A stretch of 64,000 bases of DNA from Euzebya sp. (GTDB taxonomy: Bacteria; Actinomycetota; Nitriliruptoria; Euzebyales; Euzebyaceae): NCBI RefSeq assembly GCF_964222135.1, contig NZ_CAXQBR010000001.1:35670-99669 (forward strand), written 5' to 3'. Shown in pieces: positions 26,054 to 34,416 of this stretch. A model generated the notes under the pieces. The model had not been told where the DNA came from, did not search any database, and worked only from the letters and a program-made list of their open reading frames with translations. A program made the position numbers and the translations under genes. Numbering within the stretch: position 1 is the stretch's first letter; every line of letters starts with the position of its first letter.

Positions 26054-26671
26054 ATGGCCGCCACGATCTACCTCCTGCGACACGCCGTCACCGCCGCCAC
26101 CGGCTCCCGACTGGGCGGGCGGACCGACGCGTCGCTGTCCGAGACGGGTCGTGCGCAGGCCGAGGCGGCCAGCCAGCACCTGCGCGACGTCGACCTGAAG
26201 GCCGTCTACGCCTCGCCGCTGCCGCGTACGACCGAGACCGCCGAGATCGTCGCCCGGCCGCACCGGCTGACGGTCAGGCCGGCCGAGGGGCTCATCGAGG
26301 TCGACTACGGCCGCTGGACGGACCGACCGCTGAAGCCCCTCACGCGGACCAAGATGTGGCCGGTCATCCAGCAGACCCCGTCCCTCGTCACGTTCCCCGA
26401 CGGCGAGTCGATCCGCGCCGCCCAGGAGCGCGCGGCCACGGCGATCGAGGAGATCGCCGCCCGCCACGACAAGAAGCTGGTGGCGGTCGTCAGCCACGCC
26501 GACATCATCAAGGCCGTGGTCGCCTTCTACGTCGGGATGCCCCTCGACACCTTCCAGAGGCTCGAGGTCCACCCCGCCTCGATCACCGTCCTCCGCACCG
26601 GCAAGGGCCAACGCCCCTCGCTGGTGTCGTTCAACCACGTCCCCCGCCCCTCCCCCTCACCCTCCACATGA
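26054..26671 (+). CDS. Histidine phosphatase family protein (MSMEG_4193-like)
   Basis: This 205-residue protein of the phosphoglycerate-mutase-like fold carries LLRHAVT (catalytic His9 with Arg), the second arginine in [14 protein letters not shown], the Glu of [10 protein letters not shown] and the second catalytic His in [11 protein letters not shown]. The usual RHG is RHA. It is the first gene of a trio with DUF3090 and an SCO1664-like protein that is conserved across actinobacteria, in many of them near mycothiol ligase mshC. Its stop overlaps the next start (ATGA). The substrate is unknown. Confidence 0.88.
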   Translation: MAATIYLLRHAVTAATGSRLGGRTDASLSETGRAQAEAASQHLRDVDLKAVYASPLPRTTETAEIVARPHRLTVRPAEGLIEVDYGRWTDRPLKPLTRTKMWPVIQQTPSLVTFPDGESIRAAQERAATAIEEIAARHDKKLVAVVSHADIIKAVVAFYVGMPLDTFQRLEVHPASITVLRTGKGQRPSLVSFNHVPRPSPSPST

Positions 26672-27207
26672 GCGACGACGTCTCCTTCGAGCCCGTCGAC
26701 TGGATCACCGCCTCCTCGATCGGCCCGCCCGGCGACCGCACCTTCTACGTGCAGGCCCGCAAGGACGGGCGGTACGTCGCCCTGGTGGTCGAGAAGGGCC
26801 AGGTCCGGTCGCTGGCCGAGCTGGCCCAGGAGCTGCTCGAACGCGTCGGCATCACCGTCACCCCGGACGACGTCGACTCCGACCTCGAGCTGCACGGGCC
26901 GGTCCAGCCGATCTGGCGTGCCGGGCAGATGAGCCTCGGCAGCGACGAGGAGGGCGAGCTGTTCGTCCTGCAGGCCACCGAGCTGATCACCGATCCGGAG
27001 CTGCTCGACGACGACGCCGATCCCGAGCCCGCCACCGCCCGCTTCGTCATGGATCGCGACCAGCTCGTCGGGCTCGCCGCCTTCGCGGCCTTCGCCGTGG
27101 AGCACGGCGGACGGGAGCGCTGCAACGTGTGCGAGGGCCTCCGCGACCCCCTCGCCGGCTGCATGGGCTGCCCGCTGACCAACGGCTCGGGCCCGAAGCG
27201 GATCTGA
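26668..27207 (+). CDS. DUF3090 family protein
   Basis: This 179-residue protein belongs to a family of unknown function restricted to actinobacteria and relatives and nearly always placed between a histidine phosphatase and an SCO1664-like protein. Family features are GPPGDRTFYVQARKDG near the N-terminus, IWRAGQMSLG in the middle, and a C-terminal cluster of four cysteines (152, 155, 165, 168; CNVC and CMGC), which probably binds zinc or an iron-sulfur cluster. The start overlaps the phosphatase stop. Function is not known. Confidence 0.88.
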   Translation: MSDDVSFEPVDWITASSIGPPGDRTFYVQARKDGRYVALVVEKGQVRSLAELAQELLERVGITVTPDDVDSDLELHGPVQPIWRAGQMSLGSDEEGELFVLQATELITDPELLDDDADPEPATARFVMDRDQLVGLAAFAAFAVEHGGRERCNVCEGLRDPLAGCMGCPLTNGSGPKRI

Positions 27208-27234
27208 CCGCAGCCGCGCCGTGACCGCCGCCCC

Positions 27235-27286
27235 GTGACCTCCGCCGCCTTCGACGCTCCATGACCTCAGCCGCCTTCGACGCCAG
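27235..27286 (+). repeat. 26-bp imperfect tandem duplication over a start codon
   Basis: 27235-27260 and 27261-27286 are near copies (RTGACCTCNGCCGCCTTCGA core). The second copy is the true start of the SCO1664-like gene. The GTG in the first copy is out of frame with it. Confidence 0.85.
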
Positions 27287-28031
27287 CACCGTCGGCTTCG
27301 TCGACGACCACGAGGAGGGCTGCCGCCGGTTGCGGGCCGACGAGCTCGAGCCGCTCGGGGTGATCAGCGACGCGAGCAACGGCACGATGCTGTGCCGGCT
27401 CGGGCCCGCCGAGCAGAACCTCTTCGCCATCTACAAGCCGGGGTCGCACGAGCGGCCGCTGTGGGACTTCCCCGGGCAGCTGTACCTGCGCGAGGTCGCC
27501 GCCTACGAGCTCAGCGAGTTCCTCGGCTGGGGGTTGGTCCCCCCGACGGTCGAGCGCGACGGCCCCCGCGGACCCGGCTCGCTGCAGCTGTTCGTCCCCC
27601 ACGACCCGACCGAGCACTACTTCACCCTGATCGAATCCGACGACGGACGCTTCGACGTGCCGCTCGCGCAGATGGCGATGTTCGACATGGTGGTCAACAA
27701 CACCGACCGGAAGGGTGGCCACGTCCTGCGGCACGCCCGCGACGATCGGATCTACGGCATCGACAACGGGCTGACGTTCCACGTCGAGCCGAAGCTGCGC
27801 ACGGTGATCTGGGACCTCTCCCACGTCCCCTTCGCCGCCGCCTGGGCGGACGACCTGCAGCGCCTGCGGCGCTGCATCCGCGACGGGGAGCCCTTCGCCG
27901 AGCGGCTCGACGAGCTCCTCACGGCGAGCGAGGTCCGGGTCCTGGCCGCCCGCGCCGGACAGGTGGCGGGGATGGAAGCGATGCCGGACATCGACCCGGA
28001 CCACCGCTGGTACCCCTGGCCACCCGTCTGA
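27261..28031 (+). CDS. SCO1664 family protein (phosphatidylinositol-kinase-like fold)
   Basis: This 256-residue protein belongs to the SCO1664 family, which resembles the catalytic core of PI3/PI4-type kinases. A nucleotide-binding lysine is likely in FAIYKPGSHE (about residue 58); MVVNNTDRKGGH (about 143-154) and IYGIDNGLTFH match the catalytic loop and the DxG-like metal site. It is the third member of the phosphatase-DUF3090-SCO1664 trio. The mshC gene that often follows is missing here. No lipid kinase activity has been shown for such proteins to my knowledge. The start lies in a tandem duplication, so its choice rests on the family N-terminus. Confidence 0.85.
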   Translation: MTSAAFDASTVGFVDDHEEGCRRLRADELEPLGVISDASNGTMLCRLGPAEQNLFAIYKPGSHERPLWDFPGQLYLREVAAYELSEFLGWGLVPPTVERDGPRGPGSLQLFVPHDPTEHYFTLIESDDGRFDVPLAQMAMFDMVVNNTDRKGGHVLRHARDDRIYGIDNGLTFHVEPKLRTVIWDLSHVPFAAAWADDLQRLRRCIRDGEPFAERLDELLTASEVRVLAARAGQVAGMEAMPDIDPDHRWYPWPPV

Positions 28032-28052
28032 CCGGGGCAGTTGCGGCGGCGC

Positions 28053-28691
28053 TCAGTCCTCCCGCGGTACGAGGCAGCCGCCGGCCAGGCGGCGCGGCCC
28101 GCCCTCGGGGGCGTCCTCCACACCGCACTCGCCGACGCTCATGTCCGCGCCGTCGTCGTCGAACGTCGCCACCTCCGCCACGACCGCCCCGGTGGGCAGG
28201 GGCGCGATCGCCCAGGCCGCCGGCAGGTCCCGGGCCTGTGTGGCGACCTCGACCTCGTCGCCGTCGGTGGTGGTGATCGTCACGGTCGCGGCCTCCGGTG
28301 GGGCGGCCACGATCACGTACGCGGGCGTGGCCTCGTCCGGCGCGTCGATCCCCCAGATGCCCCGCAGGACGTCGGGCTCGGCGCACGTCCGGAAGATGCT
28401 GCCGGCGGAGTCGATGACCTCGGCGCACACGCCGCCGGCGTCCCAGATCGCCTTCCCGACCTCGTCGCCCTCGGCGGTGAGCGGCACCTCGGTGCGGACC
28501 GACGGGGTGGGGAAGTCGACGGCCCCCTCGGTCAGCCCCAGCTGGTCCTGCAGGCGGGGGGACACCACCAGGATGAAGACCAGGAAGGTGACCAGGAACA
28601 CCCCGGAGGCGACGACGAAGAAGGTGCCGTTCCGGCTCGGGGACTCGACGGCCAGCGGATCGCGGGGAGTGGGCTCGCTCACGCCCCCCAT
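28053..28691 (-). CDS. Membrane-anchored hypothetical protein
   Basis: I do not recognise the family. The 212-residue protein has a short cytoplasmic head, one hydrophobic helix (about residues 22-45), and an extracellular portion with four cysteines that could pair (VCAEV, RTCAEP, GECG, GGCLV). The tail is rich in Asp, Ala and Gly. Starts at ATG 28691 or GTG 28682 are both possible; the former is chosen. It converges with the SCO1664-like gene and diverges from the CGNR gene. Confidence 0.6.
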   Translation of the reverse strand: MGGVSEPTPRDPLAVESPSRNGTFFVVASGVFLVTFLVFILVVSPRLQDQLGLTEGAVDFPTPSVRTEVPLTAEGDEVGKAIWDAGGVCAEVIDSAGSIFRTCAEPDVLRGIWGIDAPDEATPAYVIVAAPPEAATVTITTTDGDEVEVATQARDLPAAWAIAPLPTGAVVAEVATFDDDGADMSVGECGVEDAPEGGPRRLAGGCLVPRED

Positions 28692-28740
28692 GATGCAGGG
28701 TCGGAGCGCCAGGGGCCGCATCGGGGGATGAGCCGCCGGG

Positions 28741-28746
28741 TAAGCT
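28741..28746 (+). promoter_or_regulatory. Candidate -10 box TAAGCT
   Basis: TAAGCT lies 37 nt before the ATG at 28784; GGGGGAG at 28773-28779 is the matching ribosome-binding site. This would be a leadered promoter. Confidence 0.4.
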
Positions 28747-28783
28747 CCGCGGATCGGTTCAGCCCTTACTCCCGGGGGAGCGC

Positions 28784-29314
28784 ATGGACTACGGCCACTA
28801 CACGACCAGGACGATGGCCGAGACCGTCGGCCTGGCGAACGCCCTGGCGAACGCCGACGAGACGCCGGACGACGACGTCATCCGCGACCTGGTCAAGCGC
28901 TTCGAGGTCGGTGACGACCCGCTCGACATCGATGGGCTCAGCCACCTCGCCGGCAGGCTCCGGCAGGTCTTCACCGCCGAGGCGCTGGATGAGAAGGTCC
29001 GCGTCCTCAACGACCTGATCGCCCTGTACCAACCCCACCCGCACGTCGTCGACCACGACGGCCAGGGCTACCACATGCACTACGTGCCGCCGAGCGCCGG
29101 GCACCTCCGCTGCATCGGGGCGTCGATGACGATGGCGCTCGCCCTGGTCCTCTGCGACTACGGCGCCGACCGCCTCGGCGTCTGCCCGGCGTGTGACGAC
29201 GTGTTCGTCGACACCACCCGCAACGGGCGGCAGCGGTTCTGCTCGCGGACCTGCGCCAACCGGGTCCACGTGGCCGCCCACCGCGCGAGGAGCAGCGGCG
29301 GCGACGAGGCCTGA
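28784..29314 (+). CDS. CGNR zinc-finger (ABATE-type) putative regulator
   Basis: This 176-residue protein has the stress-induced ABATE-like N-terminal helical region and a C-terminal CGNR zinc finger: CPACDDVFVD, then FCSRTCANRVHVAAHRAR. The name-giving CGNR is CANR here. The four cysteines should hold zinc, and the basic end should contact DNA. Family members are taken as transcription regulators, with few studied. It is preceded by a TAAGCT box and GGGGGAG. It is followed by threonine deaminase 45 bp later, which has its own -10 box. Confidence 0.88.
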   Translation: MDYGHYTTRTMAETVGLANALANADETPDDDVIRDLVKRFEVGDDPLDIDGLSHLAGRLRQVFTAEALDEKVRVLNDLIALYQPHPHVVDHDGQGYHMHYVPPSAGHLRCIGASMTMALALVLCDYGADRLGVCPACDDVFVDTTRNGRQRFCSRTCANRVHVAAHRARSSGGDEA

Positions 29315-29347
29315 CCGGCAGGCGGCGGCCGGCGACGGCCCAGGACC

Positions 29348-29353
29348 TAGGAT
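29348..29353 (+). promoter_or_regulatory. Leaderless-type -10 box TAGGAT
   Basis: TAGGAT ends 6 nt before the ATG at 29360; no ribosome-binding site is present. Confidence 0.5.
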
Positions 29354-29359
29354 CGCCCG

Positions 29360-30586
29360 ATGGAGCTCGTCACCGCCGAGGACGTCGCCGCCGCCCGGTC
29401 GCGCATCGGCCGCCTGGCCCAGGTCACGCCGATGGAGGAGTCGCGCGCGGTCAGCGAGCTGGTCGGCCACCCGACGCTGCTGAAGTGCGAGCACCTGCAG
29501 CGCACCGGCTCGTTCAAGATCCGCGGGGCGACGAACTGCATCATCCAGCTCGAGGACGAGGAGAAGGCGGCCGGTGTCGTCTGCGCCTCCGCGGGCAACC
29601 ACGCCCAGGGCGTGGCGCTGGCCGCGAGCCGCTTGGACGTGACCGCGACGGTGTTCATGCCCGTCGACGCGCCGCTGCCGAAGGTCGAGGCCACGCGCGG
29701 CTACGGGGCGGAGGTGGTCCTGCACGGCGCCGGGTTCGACGACGCCCTGGCGGCCGCGAAGGCCCACGCCGCAGAGGCCGGCGCGGCGTTCATCCCCCCC
29801 TTCGAGCACCGCGACATCATCGCCGGGCAGGGCACCGTCGGGCTCGAGGTGCTCGAGCAGGCCCCCGAGGTCCGGACGGTCGTGGTCCCGATCGGCGGTG
29901 GCGGCCTGATCAGCGGCATGGCCGCGGCGATCAGGGGGAGCCGCCCCGAGGTCAGGATCATCGGGGTCGAGGCCGCGGGGGCGGCCAGCGCGGTGGCGTC
30001 GCTCGCAGCCGGACACCCGGTCACCCTCGACGAGACCACGACGTTCGCCGACGGGATCGCGGTCAAGCGCCCGGGTGAGCTGACGCTCGCGCACATGGCT
30101 GCGCTGGTGGAGGACGTGGTGACGGTGTCGGACGAGGCGATCGCCCGCGCCGTCCTGCTGCTGGTCGAGCGGGCCAAGCAGGTCGTGGAACCCTCGGGCG
30201 CCGCTGCGCTGGCGGCGTTGCTCGAGGGAGCGGTCGAGGTGGACGGCCCGACCGTCGCCGTGCTGTCCGGCGGGAACGTCGACCCGCTCCTGCTCAACCG
30301 GATCATCCAGTCCGGCCTGTACGAGGAGGGGCGCTACCTCGTGGTCACCACCCGGATGGTGGACCGGCCCGGTGCCCTCGCCACCCTCCTCGGGATCGTC
30401 GCAGACGCGAAGGCGAACGTGATCGCCGTCGAGCACCACCGCCTCAACACGCGGTTGGGGGTGCTCGAGGTGGAGGTCGTCCTCGAGCTCGAGACCCGCG
30501 GCCCCTCGCACATCACCCACCTCGTCGAGGTCCTCGAGGACGCCGGGTACCCCGTCGACGCCGAGCTGCCGCCGGTGGCGGTCTGA
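29360..30586 (+). CDS. Threonine ammonia-lyase (catabolic type, with ACT domain)
   Basis: This PLP enzyme converts threonine to 2-oxobutyrate and ammonia. The 408-residue protein carries the PLP lysine Lys53 in GSFKIRGA, the substrate loop SAGNHAQG, and the phosphate-binding GGGGLISG. A single C-terminal ACT domain (about 330-400) starts near TTRMVDRPGAL. The single ACT-domain form of about 400 residues corresponds to the TdcB-like/YgkB type annotated as ilvA in many actinobacteria. Whether it serves isoleucine synthesis or catabolism is not clear, since no ilv genes are adjacent. Confidence 0.93.
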   Translation: MELVTAEDVAAARSRIGRLAQVTPMEESRAVSELVGHPTLLKCEHLQRTGSFKIRGATNCIIQLEDEEKAAGVVCASAGNHAQGVALAASRLDVTATVFMPVDAPLPKVEATRGYGAEVVLHGAGFDDALAAAKAHAAEAGAAFIPPFEHRDIIAGQGTVGLEVLEQAPEVRTVVVPIGGGGLISGMAAAIRGSRPEVRIIGVEAAGAASAVASLAAGHPVTLDETTTFADGIAVKRPGELTLAHMAALVEDVVTVSDEAIARAVLLLVERAKQVVEPSGAAALAALLEGAVEVDGPTVAVLSGGNVDPLLLNRIIQSGLYEEGRYLVVTTRMVDRPGALATLLGIVADAKANVIAVEHHRLNTRLGVLEVEVVLELETRGPSHITHLVEVLEDAGYPVDAELPPVAV

Positions 30587-30606
30587 CCCGGGCAGGGCGG
30601 GGAGGT

Positions 30607-31551
30607 GTGGGGCGGCCGGTGATCGGCGTGGCGTCGTGGGTCCTGACCGCGCTCGTCGTCCTCGGCGTCGCCGTCCGGCTGGGCGGCTGGGACCGCGGGC
30701 GGGTGCTCGTGCAGGGGATGGCCTTCTACCCCTACGCCCTCGGTGCGGCCGCGGTCCTCGCCGTCATGGTCTGGCTGGTGCGGCAGCCACGTCCGGCGGC
30801 GGTGCTGACCGTCGCCGTGGTGGTGGGGGTGCTGCCGCTCGTGCCGCGGCTGGTGGCTGGCGACGGGGCCGGCGCCGCGACGGGTGGTGGGGCGGCGGTG
30901 CGGGTGGGCACCCTCAACCTGCTGTACGGGCGAGCCGATCCCGTCGAGGTTCGCGGGATCGCCACGGGGGTCGACGTCCTCGCCCTGCAGGAGCTGACCC
31001 CCGAGGCGCTCGACGCCCTCGAGGATGTGGGGCTGGGCGACGTCCTCCCGCACCGCGCGGTGGACCTGCGCGACGGACCCGGCGGGACCGGGGTGTGGTC
31101 GCGGTACCCCCTCGACGCACGCGAGGCGGTGCCCAGCCGGTACGCCACCGTCCACGTGGCGGTGGACCACCCGCTGGCTGCCGACCCGGTCGAAGTGGTC
31201 GCCGTCCACGTCGTCCCCCCGAGCGGTGGGGACGTCGGTGCCTGGCAGGAGGAGCTCGCCCGCCTGACCGCGCTCGACCGGGTCGACGTGCTGCTGGGCG
31301 ACTTCAACGCCACGCTCGACCACGTGGCATTCCGCCGGCTCGTCGGCGCCGGCTACGTCGACGTGGGCGACGCCGCGGGGCGCGGGCCAACGCCCACTTG
31401 GCCGGCGGAGGGCTTCCGGCTGCCGGGCATCGCGATCGACCACGTCCTCGTCGACGGGGGGTGGCGCCCTGCGGGCATGCAGGTCGTCGACGTGCCCGGC
31501 ACCGACCACCGCGCCCTGATCGCCGACGTGGTGCCCCCCGGCCAGGCGTAG
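30607..31551 (+). CDS. Membrane-anchored endonuclease/exonuclease/phosphatase family protein
   Basis: This 314-residue protein has three N-terminal hydrophobic helices (about 5-25, 35-58, 65-82) followed by an extracellular EEP domain. Catalytic marks are VGTLNLLYG, LQELTPEAL (Glu), LLGDFNAT, AIDHVLVD and GTDHRALI. This layout is common in actinobacteria (VanJ-like proteins), where substrates may be DNA, phospholipids or nucleotide-like antibiotics. The substrate here is unknown. GGAGGT overlaps the GTG at 30607, so a GTG four codons later (30619) may be the true start. The stop TAG also forms the -10 box of the next gene. Confidence 0.82.
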   Translation: MGRPVIGVASWVLTALVVLGVAVRLGGWDRGRVLVQGMAFYPYALGAAAVLAVMVWLVRQPRPAAVLTVAVVVGVLPLVPRLVAGDGAGAATGGGAAVRVGTLNLLYGRADPVEVRGIATGVDVLALQELTPEALDALEDVGLGDVLPHRAVDLRDGPGGTGVWSRYPLDAREAVPSRYATVHVAVDHPLAADPVEVVAVHVVPPSGGDVGAWQEELARLTALDRVDVLLGDFNATLDHVAFRRLVGAGYVDVGDAAGRGPTPTWPAEGFRLPGIAIDHVLVDGGWRPAGMQVVDVPGTDHRALIADVVPPGQA

Positions 31552-31554
31552 GCT
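31549..31554 (+). promoter_or_regulatory. Leaderless-type -10 box TAGGCT made from a stop codon
   Basis: TAGGCT starts with the TAG stop of the preceding gene and ends 7 nt before the ATG at 31562. Confidence 0.45.
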
Positions 31555-31561
31555 CCCGCCC

Positions 31562-32365
31562 ATGGCGCACATCACGGCAGGCGGGATGCGGATCGCGGTG
31601 CGGGAGGAGGGGGAGGGACGGCCGGTCGTGCTGATCCACGGCAACAGCGCGTCGTCGGGCACCTGGGCCCGCCAGTTCGACAGCCCGCTGGTCGACCGCG
31701 CCCGGCTGATCGCCCTGGACCTGCCGGGCCACGGCGCGAGCGACCGAGCCGCAGATCCGGCCGACTACTCGATGCCCGGCTACGCGGCGGTCGTCGCCCA
31801 GGTCCTCGATGCCCTCGACGCGACCGGCGCGGTGCTGGTCGGCTGGTCCCTCGGCGGCCACATCGCCCTGGAGGCCGTCCCGCTCCGCGACGACCTGGCG
31901 GCGGTGGCGATCTTCGGGACCCCGCCGGTGGGGAAGCCGCCGGCGATGGATCAGGCCTTCCTGCCGAACCCGGCGATGGACGTCGGGTTCACCGCGGACG
32001 TCGACACCGCTGGCGCGGAGGCCTACGCCGCCTCGTTCCTCGCGCCGGGCTCGACGCTCGGCACCGAGCCGTTCACCGCCGACATCCTCGCGACGCACGG
32101 CGGCGCGCGGAGCGGGTTGATGGCGAGCATCGGCGAGGGCCGCTTCGCCGACGAGCTCGAGGTCGTGGCCGGGATGCGCATCCCCCTCGCCGTCCTCCAC
32201 GGCGAGGGCGAGCAGCTCGTCAGCCTGGACTACCTCCGCGGGGTCGAGGCGCCGACGCTGTGGCGCGGGGAGGTCCAGGTCATCCCCGGCGCCGGCCACG
32301 CGCCGCACGCCGAGGCGCCGGAGGCCTTCAACGGCCTGCTCGGCGACCTCCTCGACGAGCTCTGA
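31562..32365 (+). CDS. Alpha/beta hydrolase
   Basis: This 267-residue hydrolase has the oxyanion HGNSAS, nucleophile elbow GWSLGGH, and the catalytic His in GAGHAPHAEAP. An acidic residue near LHGEGEQLVS may complete the triad. The cap is short. Esterase, lactonase or dehalogenase-like activity is possible; nothing in the context decides. It converges on the mutase gene with only one base between the two stop codons. Confidence 0.9.
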   Translation: MAHITAGGMRIAVREEGEGRPVVLIHGNSASSGTWARQFDSPLVDRARLIALDLPGHGASDRAADPADYSMPGYAAVVAQVLDALDATGAVLVGWSLGGHIALEAVPLRDDLAAVAIFGTPPVGKPPAMDQAFLPNPAMDVGFTADVDTAGAEAYAASFLAPGSTLGTEPFTADILATHGGARSGLMASIGEGRFADELEVVAGMRIPLAVLHGEGEQLVSLDYLRGVEAPTLWRGEVQVIPGAGHAPHAEAPEAFNGLLGDLLDEL

Positions 32366-32366
32366 T

Positions 32367-34364
32367 CTAGCGCCCCACCAGGTCGGCCATCTCCTCGATG
32401 AGGCGCGACACCTCGAAGTCCTTCGGCGTGTAGACCGCCGCCACCCCGGCCTCCCGCAGGGCCACGGCGTCCTCGGCGGGGATGATCCCCCCCACGACGA
32501 CGGGGATGTCGGCGGCGTCCTCGGCCGCCAAACGCTCGAGCACCTCGGGGATCAGCTCGCCGTGGGACCCGGACAGGATCGACAGGCCGATCAGGTGGAC
32601 GTCCTCGTCGACCGCCGCCCGCACGATCTGGGCGGGGGTCAGACGGATCCCCTCGTAGATGACCTCGAACCCGGCGTCGCGGGCGCGGACCGCGATCTGC
32701 TCCGCCCCGGAGGAGTGCCCGTCCAGACCGGGCTTGCCGACCAGCAGCCGCACCTTGCCACCGACCCGCTCCTCGGCCCGTCGAACCGCCTCCCGGGCGG
32801 CCTCGAGCGCCGCGGCCCGGTCACCGGCGGGGGAGTGGGCCGCCGCGGCGGTCACCCCGGTCGGGCCGCGGTAGGTGCCCCACTCCTCCCGGAGCGCCTC
32901 GGTCCACTCACCCGTGGTCACGCCGGCCTTCGCCGCGGCGATCGAGGCGGGCATCACGTTGTCGCCCTCGGCCACGGCGCGGCGCAGCTCGGCGAGGGCC
33001 GCGTCGACCGCGGCGGCGTCGCGCTCGGCGCGGAAGGCCTCCAGCCGCTCGACCTGCTCGGCCTCGCTGGCCGGGTCGACCTTCATGATCCCGCCGTCGC
33101 CGCCCGCCATCAGCGGGGACGGCTCGCTCTCGGTGAAGCGGTTGACCCCGACGACGACCTGCTCCCCGGACTCGACGCGGCGCATCCGCTCGGCGTTGGA
33201 GCGGACCAGCTCGGCCTTCATGTACTCGACCGCCTCGACCGAGCCGCCCATGTCGATGACCCGGCGGTACTCCTCACGGGCCGCGTCGGCGATCACGGTG
33301 GTCCGCGCCTCCATCACGTGGCTGCCGTCGAAGACGTCCTCGTGCTCGAGCAGGTCGGTCTCGTAGGCCAGGATCTGCTGCATCCGCAGGGCCAGCTGCT
33401 GGTCCCAGGGGCGGGGTAGCCCGAGCGCCTCGTTCCAGGCGGGCAGCTGCACCGCCCGGGCGCGGGCGCTCTTCGAGAGGGTGACCGCGAGCATCTCGAG
33501 GACGATGCGGGTGATGTTGTTCTCCGGCTGGGCCTCGGTCAGGCCGAGGGAGTTGACCTGCACGCCGTAGCGGAACCGCCGGTGCCTCGGGTCCTCGACG
33601 CCGTAGCGCTCGCGCCCGAGCTCGTCCCACAGCTGACCCATGGCGCGGAGCTTGGCGATCTCGTCGACGAAGCGGATGCCGGCGTTGACGAAGAAGCTGA
33701 TGCGCCCGAACACCCGGGAGAACGTGTCGTCGTCCATCCCGGGACGACCCTTGATCTCGTCGAGGACCGCGGTGGCGGTCGCCATCGCGAAGGCGACCTC
33801 CTGCACGGGCGTCGCGCCGACCTCCTGCAGGTGGTAGCTGCAGATGTTGATCGGGTTCCAGCTCGGGACCTCGCGGACCGCGAACGTGATGACGTCACCG
33901 GTCAGGCGGAGGGACTCGGCCGGCCCGAACACGTAGGTCCCGCGGGACAGGTACTCCTTGATGATGTCGTTCTGGACCGTGCCCTTGAGGTCGGCGCGGT
34001 CGGCGCCCTGCTCCTCGGCGACCGCGATGTAGAGGGCGAGCAGCCACGCCGCGGTGGCGTTGATCGTCATCGACGTGTTCATCTCGTCGAGCGGGATGCC
34101 GTCGAAGAGGGTCCGCATGTCGTCGATCGAGCAGACCGGCACCCCGACCTTGCCGACCTCGCCGCGGGCGAGCACGTGGTCGGCGTCGTAGCCCGTCTGG
34201 GTCGGCAGGTCGAAGGCGACGGACAGCCCGGTCTGCCCCTTCGCCAGGTTCGACCGGTACAGCTCGTTCGACGCCTTCGCCGAGGAGTGCCCCGAGTAGG
34301 TCCGCATCAGCCACGGCCGGTCGCGCGCCGGGGCGCGGAGATCAGACTGCTCGCGATCGCTCAT
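32367..34364 (-). CDS. Ethylmalonyl-CoA mutase (MeaA/Ecm-like), adenosylcobalamin-dependent
   Basis: This B12 enzyme converts ethylmalonyl-CoA to methylsuccinyl-CoA in the ethylmalonyl-CoA pathway. The N-terminal region DRPWLMRTYSGHSSAKASNELY is the opening of MeaA/Ecm proteins, distinct from methylmalonyl-CoA mutase, and is followed by the catalytic barrel (AFDLPTQTGYDADH, MNTSMTINATA, NICSYHLQE). The C-terminal cobalamin domain has DGHSSG, the DxHxxG ligand for B12, then GLSILSGSH and VVVGGIIP. Length is 665 residues, as expected. No other pathway genes such as crotonyl-CoA carboxylase/reductase are in the window. Streptomyces carries a similar meaA, so secondary metabolism is also possible. 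Confidence 0.88.
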   Translation of the reverse strand: MSDREQSDLRAPARDRPWLMRTYSGHSSAKASNELYRSNLAKGQTGLSVAFDLPTQTGYDADHVLARGEVGKVGVPVCSIDDMRTLFDGIPLDEMNTSMTINATAAWLLALYIAVAEEQGADRADLKGTVQNDIIKEYLSRGTYVFGPAESLRLTGDVITFAVREVPSWNPINICSYHLQEVGATPVQEVAFAMATATAVLDEIKGRPGMDDDTFSRVFGRISFFVNAGIRFVDEIAKLRAMGQLWDELGRERYGVEDPRHRRFRYGVQVNSLGLTEAQPENNITRIVLEMLAVTLSKSARARAVQLPAWNEALGLPRPWDQQLALRMQQILAYETDLLEHEDVFDGSHVMEARTTVIADAAREEYRRVIDMGGSVEAVEYMKAELVRSNAERMRRVESGEQVVVGVNRFTESEPSPLMAGGDGGIMKVDPASEAEQVERLEAFRAERDAAAVDAALAELRRAVAEGDNVMPASIAAAKAGVTTGEWTEALREEWGTYRGPTGVTAAAAHSPAGDRAAALEAAREAVRRAEERVGGKVRLLVGKPGLDGHSSGAEQIAVRARDAGFEVIYEGIRLTPAQIVRAAVDEDVHLIGLSILSGSHGELIPEVLERLAAEDAADIPVVVGGIIPAEDAVALREAGVAAVYTPKDFEVSRLIEEMADLVGR

Positions 34365-34416
34365 GTGGCGCAGTGTCCCACCCCGACGGGGGAGGGAACC
34401 AGTCGGGGCCGGTCGA

